Shown: positions 48,401 through 61,060 of the stretch, piece after piece
How the letters are laid out: every line of letters starts with the position of its first letter
Numbering within the stretch: the stretch's first letter is position 1
From: Protula sp. h YS-2021
Lineage: Eukaryota > Annelida > Polychaeta > Sabellida > Serpulidae
Direction of reading: 5' to 3'
NCBI GenBank assembly: GCA_949752745.1
Contig: OX457029.1
Span: 39,725,103 to 39,789,102, forward strand
Length of the DNA: 64,000 bases
The notes under the pieces: model-generated
Told to the model about the DNA's origin: nothing
The model's input: the letters and a program-made list of their open reading frames with translations, nothing else
Databases searched by the model: none
Translations under genes and position numbers: made by a program

Positions 48401-50560
48401 CATTTTATATGCAAACATGGACATCAAAATTTTATCTTTGAAGCCCACTAAAAGGGAGGCACATGCCATGATATATCTGATAGTACTGTCGATTTCTCCA
48501 CTTTCAGCAAAGAGGGTGCAAATTTGTGCTATGTTCTGTAGCTTTGCCGTTAGGTTGAAGAAATATCCTAGGATTGGGATTGAATGCTAATCTCACACAA
48601 TTCTGTGATGCTCACCACAACACGTGCTATTAAGTTGCTTTCACATTAGAACTGCCCTTTTAGATTTTCTCGACTCCCTAAAAATTAAACAATCTGTTCA
48701 TTTGTTACAAGATTGTTAAGGTATAAGGTCGCAACAATGTTTGTGCGTTTTTTCTTTTTAGTAAACATTTTTGACCTCATAAATATCGGGCCTTCTATGA
48801 TTGTGGAAATCTACACGGCAAAAAATCTGGATGTGGAAAAAATGGCGTCCATATGAAATCACCAAATGAGTTATATGACCAGCAGCGAAAGAAAAAGCAG
48901 ACATTTGATCAATAGCTCATATTGCCTGATTTTTATTCATTTTATTGTTCGCGAATGATGCGGATTTGCAGCCAGTTTTACTCAGAGGTCATATCATGGT
49001 CAGTTGCCTTAAGTAGGGGCGGGGGAGGCTCCGCCCATGAATATCACAACATCTGTCTACCAATTATTAAGGCGTTGTGAAAATATTAATATGAAAAGTC
49101 ACCAAAATATATTAAGCACATCACCGTCTAGACAGTGCCAACCGTAAGTGGTCGTCGTTGAATTTGTCAAATTTAAAGCAACCAGCCCTTACCAGGTTTA
49201 AATGTCTTGTGATAAAATGACTAAGATGTTATTGGTTTGTTGTTTTTATTTGTAACACGGAATTTTTGTGACGCCTATTTTAAACGCCTTAAGAAATTGC
49301 CGTTTTCAACGTTACAGATTCCTTTTTCATCAATACAGGAAACAAGAAGACGCAAAGTTACGTCTACAGAGTCAACTGTTTTGAAACGAAACTTTCTCTT
49401 TGAAATGTACAACTGAAATGGTGGATTTCCTCTTAAATTTGAACTACTGGAAAATGTTCATGAAAATTAGCATTTTAATAAGGTTAAGAAGTGGTTTTTA
49501 ATGAAAAGCATTGTTCAACCACAGATTCGATTAACTGACCAAAACCTGCAAAATGAACACCCAGTAATATAATCTTTAGTGTTCATTTTATTTTATGTAT
49601 AAAACAGTAGTCCATCATTTTCGTATAAGTATAGCATATACAGTAGTTATAAAGGTAGTTACACGTTAAGTTGGTGCTTTATGAAAACGCTTAATCGTAG
49701 CGGTGCATGCTTTATCTGTTGCAAAAGTATAGTGTTAATGTACATGATAAATATGATTAGTATATTACTTTTTGCAGATTTTGTAACAGGTCAAGTTTGT
49801 CCTACTAGTCTAACTGAATAAAGGTAGCTAACAGTACGACCATTCTTTAAATATTGAACTACTGGACTGTTGTAAGCAAGATCTGAAAGCAAATAAGATT
49901 TTACAAATTGAAATCAATACCAGTAAATTTCCATGAGAACATGCCTGTTAAATAAAATCAAATAAAATGCCGCTATTTGAAATCAAACCATTAAAAGTGC
50001 AAGGAAAACATTTTTTATAACTTTTCGCGTATTGTCACAAATTGCTTATTTATTCCGGTAATCTTACATACTTTAATACTGTCAGAATATAGAATTTTAC
50101 ATTTTTGGGTCGATTGGTGTACGTAATTATCAGAATCGTTGTTGTGAGATTAATTGTAAAGTTTTGGTAACTTCGTGGTCATATCGCTCATATATGTAAC
50201 TTTTAAGGCTTTCGGTATGCTTGAATACCATTTTTTAATTTTTGTTCAAATTTGTGGATAAAGGTGTGAATTTGGATTTTTGTGAAGTATTTTGCATCAT
50301 AGTTCCTTGCCATGCATTGTACTTTCAATACGCACTGATATTGTAAGGCATTAGTTTTTAAATCTTAAGATTTGTAAAATTATAGTAACTTTTTAGTAAA
50401 AGGGGCCGACATTTTCTGTCACGTGGTTCTGTGTATCCAATAGAATTGTTGAGTGTAATTCTCTTCCCGAATATAAATATTTACCTTTACGACTGGGAGG
50501 TGTAAGTACCCAACAACGGCATGAAAACAAACGAAATGTAAACAAAGAAAAGCTGTGATG
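45418..50560. other. Long AT-rich intergenic region, no gene supported
   Basis: I find no spliced gene, RNA gene or clear transposon here. Open frames are 60-70 codons and compositionally random. A G run lies at 47170-47181. Overlapping minus-strand frames at 45553-45763 lack domain signals. Confidence 0.45.
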
Positions 50561-50561
50561 T

Positions 50562-50631
50562 GATTGGGCAATAATTTTGGAGGGAAACGTTCCTATTGGC
50601 AAACTTTCGGCACCCTCATGAAGGTATATAA
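50562..50631 (+). promoter_or_regulatory. Orphan histone-type promoter module
   Basis: GATTGG (50562-50567), a GGAGGGAAACG block, ATTGGC (50595-50600) within TATTGGCAAACTTTCGGCAC, and TATATAA (50625-50631) reproduce the H2A.X promoter order. The GATTGG-to-ATTGGC spacing of 33 bp is the same at both loci. A TTGGCGGGAAAA E2F-like site follows at about 50711. No histone or other coding frame follows within 1.7 kb, so the transcript is unknown. Confidence 0.55.
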
Positions 50632-50639
50632 GGCGGGCA

Positions 50640-52408
50640 GCCGCGGTGTTCGACGCACTCAGTTTTCACAAATTCTAGAAGGCAGAAGGGGACCAGTTTG
50701 GATACAAAATTGGCGGGAAAAGTGAAATAGCGTTCAAGTAAAAAGCATTTATAGGAAGACTGTTTGTTGTGTGAAAACTAGATCGTATTGAGTAAATTGA
50801 ATCAGATACTGGATAGAACCTAGCGAAATTGGCAAAAGTGAAAATAAATTTAAAGTTGGAATAAATATTAAAAACACTCAGCGGCTAAGAAGGGAATAAC
50901 TGCATATTGTGGATGTTGTGAATTGTATCGACAATAAAACAGAGAGAATGAATATCTGGATATTTATTTGACTTGCACAACCAAGATATAAAAAAAGAAG
51001 TAATACGATAACTTCGAGTAAAATAGAGAACAGCATTAAACAAAATAAAATACGACCACTCGATGATAAAAGTCATTGATACCTTAAGCGATAATCCGCT
51101 GCTAGACTTTGACACATACCAAACTTGAAAGCAATCCTATCAAACTTGTAGGAGAATAAACCTTTCAAAAAAGTTTAAAAAGATAAATGTAGCATTTTCA
51201 TAAATTTATGGCAAAATGCCAAAAATTATCTTAAAGAAAAGAATCACAAAAGCATTTACACTAAATTTGGAAAGAATTCATTCAAAACAAGATAAGTATT
51301 TAGAAAAGGCTTTTTAAATAAAACTTTACATGGTGCCATTTTGTCAAATATTTTCGGATAGTACAAAAGTAATTTCATTCTACAGAGCACAACTCTGAAC
51401 CTAGTTACCTTAAATTTAAATATATGAGAAGAAGCATTTAAAATAAAGGTTTTTAAAGTTGAAACACATTTTAAAGAGTTCAGCTGTTTCTGTGATTTTG
51501 ACGATCATCAAAATGGAACTGTTCTAGGCCACAGTAATTCCGAATGTAAAAGCACTTCGGTTAAAACTGCAGAAGCATTTTGAAAAATAAAATACCATCA
51601 TTTCGACAATTATTGGATTGAGAAGATCACATAAGTTCCTACCTAACTTGAAAGCAACAAAAACAATAAAATTGACATACAGAGAAAATATACGAAACAA
51701 TTTCTCCCGTTCGATGAGCACAGCCGAATCCGTCAAAACTGTCCATGACCTTACTAGTGTAAAAAAACTTATAAGCAATTTTGATAAATATATCAGTTTG
51801 ACACGACAAGCGTTATCTTTGTGTGACGATTTGAGAAAAATACACGTGTCATTTCATTGAAACAATGGTATCCAAAGACATAAAGATCGATCGCAAAAAG
51901 TTAAATCAACATCATACAATAAAATATTGTCAGTAAGACTGACAAGGACCTCCAATGTTACTCACTTTCCTACACTATACTGATGTAATCAAGTAAACGG
52001 AAGTCAACAAACTCAAAGTTGACTTGTTAGAATTAATATACCTAAAAAAGGCAAAACAAGGCAGATTAAAACAGGCTGATAACGTCCATGCTGAGTAGAG
52101 CTTTAAGTGGGTGCAGTACAGGACTTTCTGTCGCAATGAAAAAAGCAAATCCTGCAAATATTACATGTGTTTTGTGTTTGAATAAAATCCCTTTTTTCAG
52201 TTATTTGCATTACTAATGTTTGTTTTGGAAAAATTTGATCTCAGTCCATTCAGGAAAACAATTTATTGACCCAAAAAGCCCATTACAGCGTTATTTTCTG
52301 TCAAGTCACGTCACTACACACTAGAAGTTACCTTGAGACACTACACAGTAGAAATTACCTTCGAGACATAAACAACATTACAAACTGTAAAATAATTGGT
52401 AATTTTTG
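50640..52408. other. Sequence downstream of the orphan promoter
   Basis: No long open frame and no histone stem-loop was found. It could be a noncoding first exon with the gene body elsewhere, a noncoding RNA or a decayed gene. The right part probably includes the 3' UTR of the minus-strand sulfotransferase. Confidence 0.4.
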
Positions 52409-55400
52409 TCAGCAACACATGTAGCCCGGTCCATAGGCCTCACACCCGGCCAGCAACTCTCCAGTACTAGAATTTCTCTGTAAAGTATATCCAAATAACT
52501 TGAAATCATCGGAGTATATCTCCATAAGTTTGTCGATCCTCTCTTTTTTGTGAGGTAATTGCTGGAATAGCGGAAGTGTTTGTTTACTCCTCCACTTTTC
52601 TCGATTTAGAGGATTCGACTCCTTTAGAATTTCTCCCGATAAATCTAAGCCAATCTTTTTATTGTTTATAAATTTCATATCTTGTTTAAACGTCTCCTGT
52701 TTAGCTATATGACTGAAACAGACAAGATAATTTTAACAGAAATGGCTTAACATAAAATTCTAAATCATGATCTGTTAAAACTCTATTCGTCCTTTCCATT
52801 TTACCTTTTAAATTTTAGGTAGGCTTTGGTAAAACACTGTTTAGAAAGTAGATGCACATATAATTAACACTATGCTACATCCATATGGTTTAGTTCTAAA
52901 ATTTTATTTTAAAAATTTCAAGATAAGAATAACTCACAGACGACGTGATACAACGCTATTGTTTAAAATGCGGCTAGAAACTGAAACAAAATACTTGAAA
53001 TTATGCTATAACACTGTGCGTTATTTAAAAAAAATAATATCACATTATACTTACGAGTAGTGAATTATGCATGGGTAAGTTAGGTCCGCGTTCGGACTCC
53101 AGTGGCCGTTCTGTAAATAACCTCCATCGATCATATACTCTATAAACTCTTCAAAAGTTGGAATTTCATCGCTTTCGTTAGAAAACCGGTTTATTACGGA
53201 GCGATAGCGCTTAATAATTTTCTTTCCAATCGCTCTAAAATCTGTGAAGTTATAGCGACGAAATTTGTCCCAATAGGCAGATTCTATGCGTGTAAATGGA
53301 TGTCTAGCTGAAACAAAATTATTACACGAATAATTTGTACACTGAATATTCATTCTATTTGCATCAAAATCAGGGTTGTTTTAAAAGTGTGCTCACACAG
53401 TTGTTACATTTAATCAGCTGTTACATATTCTACTATTACCTTACTACTTGCAAATTATTCATAAAAAAGCTTAAGTTTAGCTAGTGATTAGAAAGAGTAA
53501 AACGTTTGTTTATGTAAAACTATTTGCTACATTCAAATTTGGCCATATGTTTTTAGACTGAAATGTCGATTAAGCGAAATTCTAATTGCATGCCTACCAT
53601 CAGTAAAGTAATAAAACTATTTTCTTTTACCCAGCCGCCAACTTTCTTGTCACAACATGTCTTTAAATAGGGTGGGATCTTTTCTTGGGGGAGGGCTTTT
53701 TCCAAAACTTCCGGTAATAGAAACCCCGGGGCTTATATTTGGGAACAGTTTTTAAATAGAAACCCTCTGGTCTTCTATTTGGTTTTAATCTGAGAGTCTC
53801 AAAATGCTGCCGTTTAGAAGCCCGTGTCTTCTTGTCGGGTAACTCCCAGTACTAACCATTGTATTTCTTAAAACTGTTGCATTGACATAATATATAATGC
53901 AATACCAATGCTTGTCAGGCTATTTTGTTGATGTATAATAAGAAATAACTCGAGTGAAATTTTATAGTCTTACTTGTTGCTACGGAAAAGTATTCACTGA
54001 GATAACGACGTATTTCCTCTGCTGATTTGGTAATCTCAGGAAGGTATGGCAAACCGATAGATGCCAGCTTTCCTGGGATATGGACCCAACGGCGTGGGTC
54101 TATAGAAGAGTTTCCAAAAGCGGCTTTCACCAAAAATGATCTCCACGACGTAGAACCTATTACATGAGTCAAGTTTGTACTTCTAAATTGAGATGAAGAA
54201 ATTTGACCCAATATAATGTTGCATGATATTTTTAAAAAATTAACAGTTATACCATTGATCGCTAGTTTTATTGAATAGAGAAGTATGTGCACGTAAGCTT
54301 TATTCTAAGTTTGTTAAATTATGTGTGTGTGTGTTTGAAACACCGTTAAGAAAAACTATGAATAAATGGTTGTTGCAAAAGGACTCTCACTTAAGCTTTC
54401 ATAAAGACTTTGAAATGTGACTTAAAATAGTGCGCTTTGTAAATCGAACAAAATGATATTAGTGTGTTTTAAGGTACTTTTAGAAATTTGAATTTAGCAG
54501 ACTCATATATGGACTTACCTGTTTTGGCGACCGGAAAAAAGAGTAAGCGGTGTTTTCTGTCTGTAATAAGATATCTGGTATACTTGCGCAAATCATCCTC
54601 TGTCGCTGCCTCGTAGGGTTTGAGCATCCTATAACCTTTACTGTAGCAATAGTCTCTTATACGCTCCAATCTTCTTTTCTGGCAGGCTGCGTAATCTATC
54701 AGGGTTGAATCGAAATGAAAGAAATTCTTGAAGTAAGATCAGAAATGATGTTGTTGTGAATTGCCCTCTAATCTCAGCAACCACAAAGTCTAGACCAGAA
54801 CTCCATTTGCAAACGTTTTGCATAATTCAATAATGCTTATATAAACAAAATACAATTATAATTCAGACTTAAGTAATGTTTCACTTAAAAAAGTTTGATT
54901 TTTATAAATTGCGGACAATATTTTATTAAAATGTCATCATGTAAACATTAAACATCAGAGTGGTTTAAATTGTATATAATTTTATCTTTCATACAATGTT
55001 GGTTGGAAGAACTCGCACTTTAGTACTTCTTGGTTTTTGTGTTAATAAAAATATTTAACACCGCCACTAGGCTTTACAAACATTTTGCCTTATCTTTTAG
55101 CATAGACATATTACACTCATATATGGAACAGTAGAATTAAGATACATAAAGAGGCAAGAATCTTTTGTAGAGGTCATGAAATGTTGATAGGCAAGTAATT
55201 AGCTGAGATCACGACATAAGGAGACAGGAATCTAGTGCAAAATTGGGCACGTGGAGAGATAAAAAGGTGATACTATGGAGAACATATATGTGGATAATCA
55301 ATTAAAGTATGAGAAGCGAAACAAAATTTGAATAGCAACCAAATAAGGAAAGAGAATAGCTGATACAGCATTTAGTTATTTAGTATTTGTCTTGTTATGA

Positions 55401-55889
55401 TTCTTTATGACTCTTTAGTCTATACGCGCGATTCTTTGTCATGCACAAAAACCCCTATGAAATATAACATGTGACATCCGCTGCTGCATAGTTCTTGTCA
55501 TTTCATTCTAGAATTCTTAATTTTATTGCTCCCACTACTTAATTCCTGTGTTACATATTGTTGTTTAAAAGCTTAACTGTGTAGCATTTTTAACTTATAT
55601 TACCAAATATCCCCTAAATTGTTTACTGTTTACTATAATTTGAGATTTCCTAGGTGCTTGAATATGCTATTATGATAGCAAACTGCTTAAATATAAAATG
55701 TAGTTTATATAATTTGTGATGAAAAATTAAGCAATTATATCTACCTGTAATTGGTCCTCTGATATATGAAATGTTCAATTGAATGTTCCTGACACGGCCG
55801 CGGAGACCTTCTCCACTTTGAGACCTCAACAATAATATAAGGATAATTGCAAAGAAAGGTAGTAAGCAGTATAGCAGTTGTCTAATCAT
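52409..55889 (-). CDS. Golgi carbohydrate sulfotransferase (CHST8-14 / HNK-1 type)
   Basis: Five exons join in frame: 55889-55745 (ATG), 54695-54519, 54156-53974, 53307-53055 and 52712-52409 (stop), giving 353 residues. The N terminus MIRQLLYCLLPFFAIILILLLRSQ is a type II signal anchor, placing the enzyme in the Golgi. A QKRRLERIRDYC helix leads to the 5'-phosphosulfate-binding site of PAPS, FFPVAKTGSTSW (about residues 102-112; the family usually has PKxGCTxW). The 3'-phosphate site is RHPFTRIESAYWDKF (about 170-184), followed by the family segment TYPCIIHY. It would transfer sulfate from PAPS to a glycan hydroxyl; the acceptor cannot be told from sequence. The usual Cys before Thr in the 5' site is Ser here. 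Length fits the family (about 350). Confidence 0.92.
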
Positions 55890-56405
55890 TTTGATCTGAA
55901 GACAGAAAAATGCATTCTACTACATTAAAATAGGTTATGGTAGTATATATGTCTAATATGCGAACATTAACTTTGTTGTTACTCCTTTACTTTTACCATT
56001 GATTTCGTAATAGACAAATAAAATAAATAATAAAATATATACAAAAACCATTGTATTTTGCATAGACTGGTTATTTATAACTTTTAAATTTTATGCTGAT
56101 CCCTTGCAAAATTATTGATTTCCAAACAAAATGAGAACTATAGAACATTTTTGTATGTTGATGAAATAACAAATAACATAAAACCAAACCGGATGAATAT
56201 TTAAAATGCTAAATACCACAGAATCATTGGCGGGTGAATAAAGTAACATACAATAGATTCCATACTCTGATTGCTTTATAATGGTTCTGTTAAGTTACTT
56301 ATCAGTAATCAAATTAGCTACATTAAAATCAATAAATAACTCGAACAGAAATAGACAAATATAATACCTCAAAAGTTGAAAAAATAGATACTAAAACATT
56401 AAAAG
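55890..56405. promoter_or_regulatory. Upstream flank of the sulfotransferase
   Basis: AT-rich sequence 5' of the minus-strand ATG at 55889. No specific promoter element is convincing and no gene is seen. Confidence 0.3.
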
Positions 56406-56708
56406 CTTGTTACTAAAAATATGCTTGTCTAAGCAGACATGTTTTCAACGACTTTACATAGTAAGAGTACTTGCAGACAGAATATGCAGTGATAGTTCGT
56501 TCCATAAACGAGACGAATTGTTTGCAAACGCTGTAATACCGTATTTTGTTTTAATACTGTTTTCTTCAAGCAACAACCGAGATGATGATCTCAGCGTTGG
56601 TGCGTGCCTGACTAGCATTTCGGGAGAATTACCACTTAAACCGTTATAAACATTGAATGAAATATAAACAAAATATCCTTTTTTAACAGGTAGCCAGTTT
56701 AATTCCAT
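56406..56708 (-). mobile_element. LINE reverse-transcriptase C-terminal relic
   Basis: The minus-strand frame MELNWLPVKKGYFVYISFNV, then YNGLSGNSPEML, ending NSSRLWNELSLHI, matches the end of non-LTR retrotransposon polymerases, where LxWLPV...YKALNG...P.LWN.LP..I is typical. Only this terminal segment is present, with no upstream RT core, so it is a 5'-truncated fossil. Confidence 0.75.
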
Positions 56709-58687
56709 AATGGCAGGCGTTATATGTTCGAATTTCCGTTTTTGTAGATGAGTCTATCAGACATGTGTTGGATTTTTGAAGGTAATTTATCTGAGATTTG
56801 GGCAGTCCGTGTAAAAGTGAAATGCAGTAGTCTAAAAATTATTATCAACAGTAAATTTATTGTCATTTTTATTTTGTAATATATTATTTTTGTAGTGTGA
56901 GTGGTAATACATATCAGAATTTTAACCATTGCTCAGAAATAAGAAAAGAAGTTATGAAAAGATGATGTCAGTAATTAGTAGTCTTTTAGTAAAATATCGG
57001 GTATTTTCACTTTTTGCTTTATGTGTTTATACGATAAAATAAACACCGTTCCACGAGGTCAATGATGAAGCTTAAGTGTGAATGTAATATCAGAAAATTT
57101 GAGTGTGAACGTATCTTATGCTCGGAAAAACTATTTCATTCTAGTAATAAGTTTTCTACATGTTTCGTGCTGATAGTCAATGTCTTGCTCACTCAAGTGC
57201 TCTAGATGTAGGGGGTTGAATCGCCTGGTCAAAAGAACAGTATAAAGTAATACAAATTAATTCATATCACTGTGCAATATAGCAAATATGTCTGCCATAA
57301 AGCGTTTAATGATAAGGTTACATGTTTACAGACTGACTGATACATTAATGAATATACTGGTTTAATGCATCTCCACAAAATTACATACAGAAAACATGTG
57401 TTCTTACAAAAACTAAACAATAAACTTGCAGGAACTCAAGAATTCTTGCCATTTTAGGAAAATAACTCAATTTAAATGTACATTATTAATCGGAAAAGAC
57501 GTTACATAAGAGATGCGATTTACAAGGAATTTGATTTGAGGAATATCTGGAGACTTAAATCAGTCGAACTCCATGGATTGTGGTACACATAGCGTACTCA
57601 CTCTACCAGAGAGAGCGTTAACAGTTTGAATATCTCATAAGAGAGAGACAAAAAACCTCAAGAAGTACAGTTCAAACCGCAGCCAGACAATTTTACGGAT
57701 TACCTTAATAAAGTTAAGAAAATACAAGTATAAACGGTTTCATATACAGATATCATCGGCAGACATATGGGTACATATGAATTTTGAAATAATGTTTAAG
57801 GCTTGATAGGGAAAGTATGCATTACCCGAGAGGGGAATATCCGACTGGGCAGCTGCTGGCACCGATAACTGCAGACGAGGACAAAACCAGACATTTGAAA
57901 AAATAGCATACAGATCTACTTTTTTGACAGAAAACATCACAAGCGTTACTCCTTTGTTTTTATGTCTCTTGCGTGTACGATTACTCGCAGCAAAATTCAG
58001 ATCACCAGAGTCTTTTTTGTGTTTGATATGATACAAACAGACAGCTGTGATGTTTGGCAATTACACAGGGGCTGTGGTTATAATGAGGTACAATAATATT
58101 GGACTCAAACTGTAACAATAATTGCAATTGACCATTTGTTTTATGTCAGAAATGGATAGAGTTAAAGTAAGGCTGCTATGCCAATTGCATTCAACAACCA
58201 ACGAAAATCCAAAGCAGACATTTTTTTCTGTGATAATCGGGAATTATCCTTCTCGGTAATTGTGCAGGTCTCAAATTGCTCAGTCAGGAATTGCCCTGTC
58301 GGGAATTGCCCTAGACCCGAGAGCGGCAGAACAGATAAATTACTAAACGTTTTTCAATTCGATAATCCTTTAGAACGAACACAACTCAGTCAATGTTAGA
58401 TGAAATCAATATAATCCGCATCGATCATCAAAGGTTTTAAACCTAAATCTTATAATATGAACTAAAACAACCGTTCTTGTGGTGACTAATAAAATAGTAT
58501 TAATATCTAATCAAATTTCTGTAGGCTCCTCAACATACAAGGCACTCAATCTGCCACCTCAGTATCAATCGGGTCCTCACTGTACCGTTTGCGATAACAT
58601 CATCTTCTGTTGATATAAAATTCTAGAATAAATGAGAGCGAGTACAGTATATCGCGTTGTTTCTGTGCACAAGGCCAAGAGGCTATA
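56709..58687. other. No gene supported
   Basis: AT-rich sequence. A 106-codon minus-strand frame (57740-58060) and a 73-codon plus frame (58178-58399) lack domains or splice support. A small tandem GGAATTGCCCT motif occurs at about 58286-58312. Confidence 0.45.

Positions 58688-58741
<54 letters not shown>
58688..58741 (+). repeat. (ATG)n microsatellite
   Basis: Eighteen perfect ATG/GAT trinucleotides. They account for the poly-Ile and poly-Ser open frames on the minus strand. Confidence 0.97.
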
Positions 58742-58742
<1 letters not shown>

Positions 58743-59421
58743 CGCACAAAGAAGATGAAGCATAAAAATATGCACCGGTGCCACCGATGACTGGACGACG
58801 GGACTCAGACATAACTTTGTAGCATAACTGAATTCCACAGCTTGATTTATTGAAAAGAGACTGGGTAGTACATCTACTTTGGAAAACACTTCACCAAAAA
58901 CCTGCTTTCATAGTCTAGAATATCGCAGAATATTAACACTTTTCCTCCACTATAACACACCAGCTAAATAATTCCAAGTTGGTTACATTATTCCAGTGAT
59001 CATATAATAGTCGACTTACAGTGTCGTCTTCAGAAGCTGCCACCTGTGACCAGTGTGACCGTAATGCTTATCATACATGCAAAATTTCAACAGCTCTAGT
59101 ATCTGTATAGCATGTGACTTAATAATATTAAGATCTTTTAAAAGCAATAGACACACAAGTATCTGGTTATAGTATACATTTTAATTAGTATTAATCTTAC
59201 AATATTTTTGAATGGTCCCGAATCAAATCAAAAGATTGATTGTAATGGTTACACTCTTAAAATCACTCTGTTGCATCCAGTTTCAGGCAATAGTAGGCTG
59301 AGAAAATGAGAAAATGACCATATCTCATTTACTCTTTAAAAAGCAATTCATGCCAGTCTCTCTTCCTTAACACAGAAAAAGCAAAAATAGAAAGCAATGA
59401 AAAATACATTTGCAAGTTGAG
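58742..59421. other. No gene seen
   Basis: AT-rich intergenic sequence with no supported feature. Confidence 0.45.
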
Positions 59422-59756
59422 AACTAGAACCTCATGTCGCAAGCCAAATCTTCAACACTTGACAAACATTAAAAGTCAAAAATATTTCTTTGAACAGTTT
59501 ATTTTTAAACAACATGAAGTTTTTTTACAAGCCGCATAGTCTGTAATACAACTAAGTACAGAGCTTATGGCGCAGCACGTATCCGGCTTATAAAGTTCAT
59601 CTGCTTTATTATGTTGGCTCAACGGCTTTATTGATTGAACGGAATCGCACTTTTTCTCTATGCAGGCAGAGCTTGCGTAACGCCCATAAGCTGTGCTGTT
59701 TTGCTCAACCATTACCTTGCTTTTAAATGCACTGTATTTATTTATTTATACTTAAT

Positions 59757-59950
59757 GTCCATTTCTTTTGTTTTCTCCGATGACTTATTTTGAAGAACGA
59801 GGCAAACAAAGTCGCACCTCTTTTGTGAGGCAGGGCATTCTCAAAAATAACGACCCGGTACACAGGTCATTCTTTTTGAGAATGCCCTGCAAGGTGTGAC
59901 TTTGTTTTCATTGTTGTTTAATTGGACTCATTGAAAACAAAAGACATAGT
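59757..59950. repeat. Foldback palindrome, about 190 bp
   Basis: AACAAAGTCGCACCTC and GGCAGGGCATTCTCAAAAA are answered by TTTTTGAGAATGCCCTGC and AAGGTGTGACTTTGTT. Outer arms TCTTTTGTTTTC/GAAAACAAAAGA extend the fold. The central spacer is about 15 bp (CCGGTACACA). Confidence 0.8.
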
Positions 59951-60379
59951 CATTGATCACATGGAATTTTAACAGGAATCAAACATCAAGAATCTTCGCC
60001 TTGAAAAAAAAAAGATTTATTTAAACCTAAAAACATATATTCCTTAACAGATATTCTAATGCCTAAATACCTGACGAATTCTTTAGTTTTTATTGGAGTG
60101 GGGGGAGGGGGACTGATGAAAGAGATATATTGACACAGACGTTCGACAGCCGTCGTGATTTAGTCGTGACGAAAATGACAAAACGTATCTCATTTTCTAC
60201 GTTAAATATTCGTCGACAGACGTCGTGACCTCAAAAAGACGTTTGATAGACGTCAGAATGATCACTTATCGAATTTGTTCTCTCGATTTCAAATCTCGAG
60301 CAAAACGCTACAATTTTACGACGAGTAACATTAACTTAAACAGAAGGAAGTAGAAGCTTTCAAATAAATTACCTTGTAG

Positions 60380-60529
60380 CTAATGTCGGAATTCATTTTC
60401 AAAAATTATGTAAGGTCCATCCGGTCTTAACATGCTTGTGGTATCGATAGATCCGGCAGGCTCGTTAACATTATATACTTGAATAAATTCATCAATGTCC
60501 AATCCAATGTCAAAATTCCCAGACTTCCT
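60380..60529 (-). CDS. Candidate terminal exon of an unknown gene
   Basis: After a good acceptor (CCTTCTGAATTGCAG) an open frame of 49 residues reads RKSGNFDIGLDIDEFIQVYN, then VNEPAGSIDTTSMLRPDGPY and IIFENEFRH to a TAG stop. The composition looks protein-like, but I do not recognise it and could not connect it to an upstream exon with matching phase. It may be a retained gene fragment inside the repeat insertion. Confidence 0.3.
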   Translation of the reverse strand, partial: RKSGNFDIGLDIDEFIQVYNVNEPAGSIDTTSMLRPDGPYIIFENEFRH

Positions 60530-60806
60530 CTGCAATTCAGAAGGAGTCTGGGTAAAAAAAATCATTTTCTGAATCTTCCTCCATATTAATTTTGTACCAA
60601 AAAAAAAAAGCCCGTGTTGACTCTTGCATTAACTAGGTTGTTATGAATGATCGTTCAGTTTTTTATACCTTGCCACGATTGTTATTCTTTATTTGTCACC
60701 TTAATCGCAGAACAATAGGGGGTGACTGACGGGCCGGGGGAGGCGGGTCCAATTCGTCTGGCACATGGACATTAAGTATGAGAATACCTTCCTTCTCGGT
60801 AAACTT

Positions 60807-60878
60807 TATTTTCATGGCCCTGTCTATTCACACCTCGGGCTGACGCCCTCTGTATGAATAGACAGGGCCATGAAAATA
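60807..60878. repeat. Perfect 24-bp-arm hairpin
   Basis: Arms 60807-60830 and 60855-60878 are perfect inverse complements (TTCATGGCCCTGTCTATTCA core). The 24-base loop contains a second small stem GGGC-TGAC-GCCC. GAGAATACCT flanks it on both sides (60780 and 60880) as a direct repeat, so it may be a small mobile palindrome. Confidence 0.85.
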
Positions 60879-61060
60879 GAGAATACCTCGAAGTCAGGCA
60901 TTCTCATATACATGAAAACGAAATCGTAGACACAAAGGGAGGGATGCACACCCTCAGATCAAGTTCTACATAAGTACAAAGTTTTGTGGTCCTAGAGCCT
61001 GAAGTGTCAGAGAAGCTGGGGCAAGAAAATGAATTTCAGAATAAAGAGACAAAACTGAAG

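Larger units (their letters stand above)
59748..60779. mobile_element. Candidate TIR insertion inside copy 3 (about 1.03 kb)
   Basis: ATACTTAATGTCCAT (59748-59762) is repeated exactly in inverse at 60765-60779. The interval corresponds to most of the sequence that splits repeat copy 3. It includes a ~190-bp foldback at 59757-59950. No convincing target duplication was found. Confidence 0.45.
59422..61060 (+). repeat. Dispersed TIR repeat, copy 3, split by insertions
   Basis: 59422-59745 resembles the left half of copies 1 and 2 (AACTAGAACCTCA, AACACTTGACAA, TTTATTGATTGA). Similarity resumes at about 60911 (GAAAACGAAATCGTAGA, then CAGATCAAGTTCTACA and CTGAAGTGTCAGAG), matching the right halves. 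The ~1.16 kb between is foreign to the other copies and holds at least two palindromic structures. Overall divergence makes this the oldest copy. Confidence 0.55.

Noticed and set aside
57740..58060. 106-codon minus-strand frame
   Set aside because: No recognisable motif, no splice partners, and ordinary length for chance in this region.
58600..58889. Poly-Ile and poly-Ser open frames
   Set aside because: Produced by the ATG trinucleotide repeat read on the minus strand.
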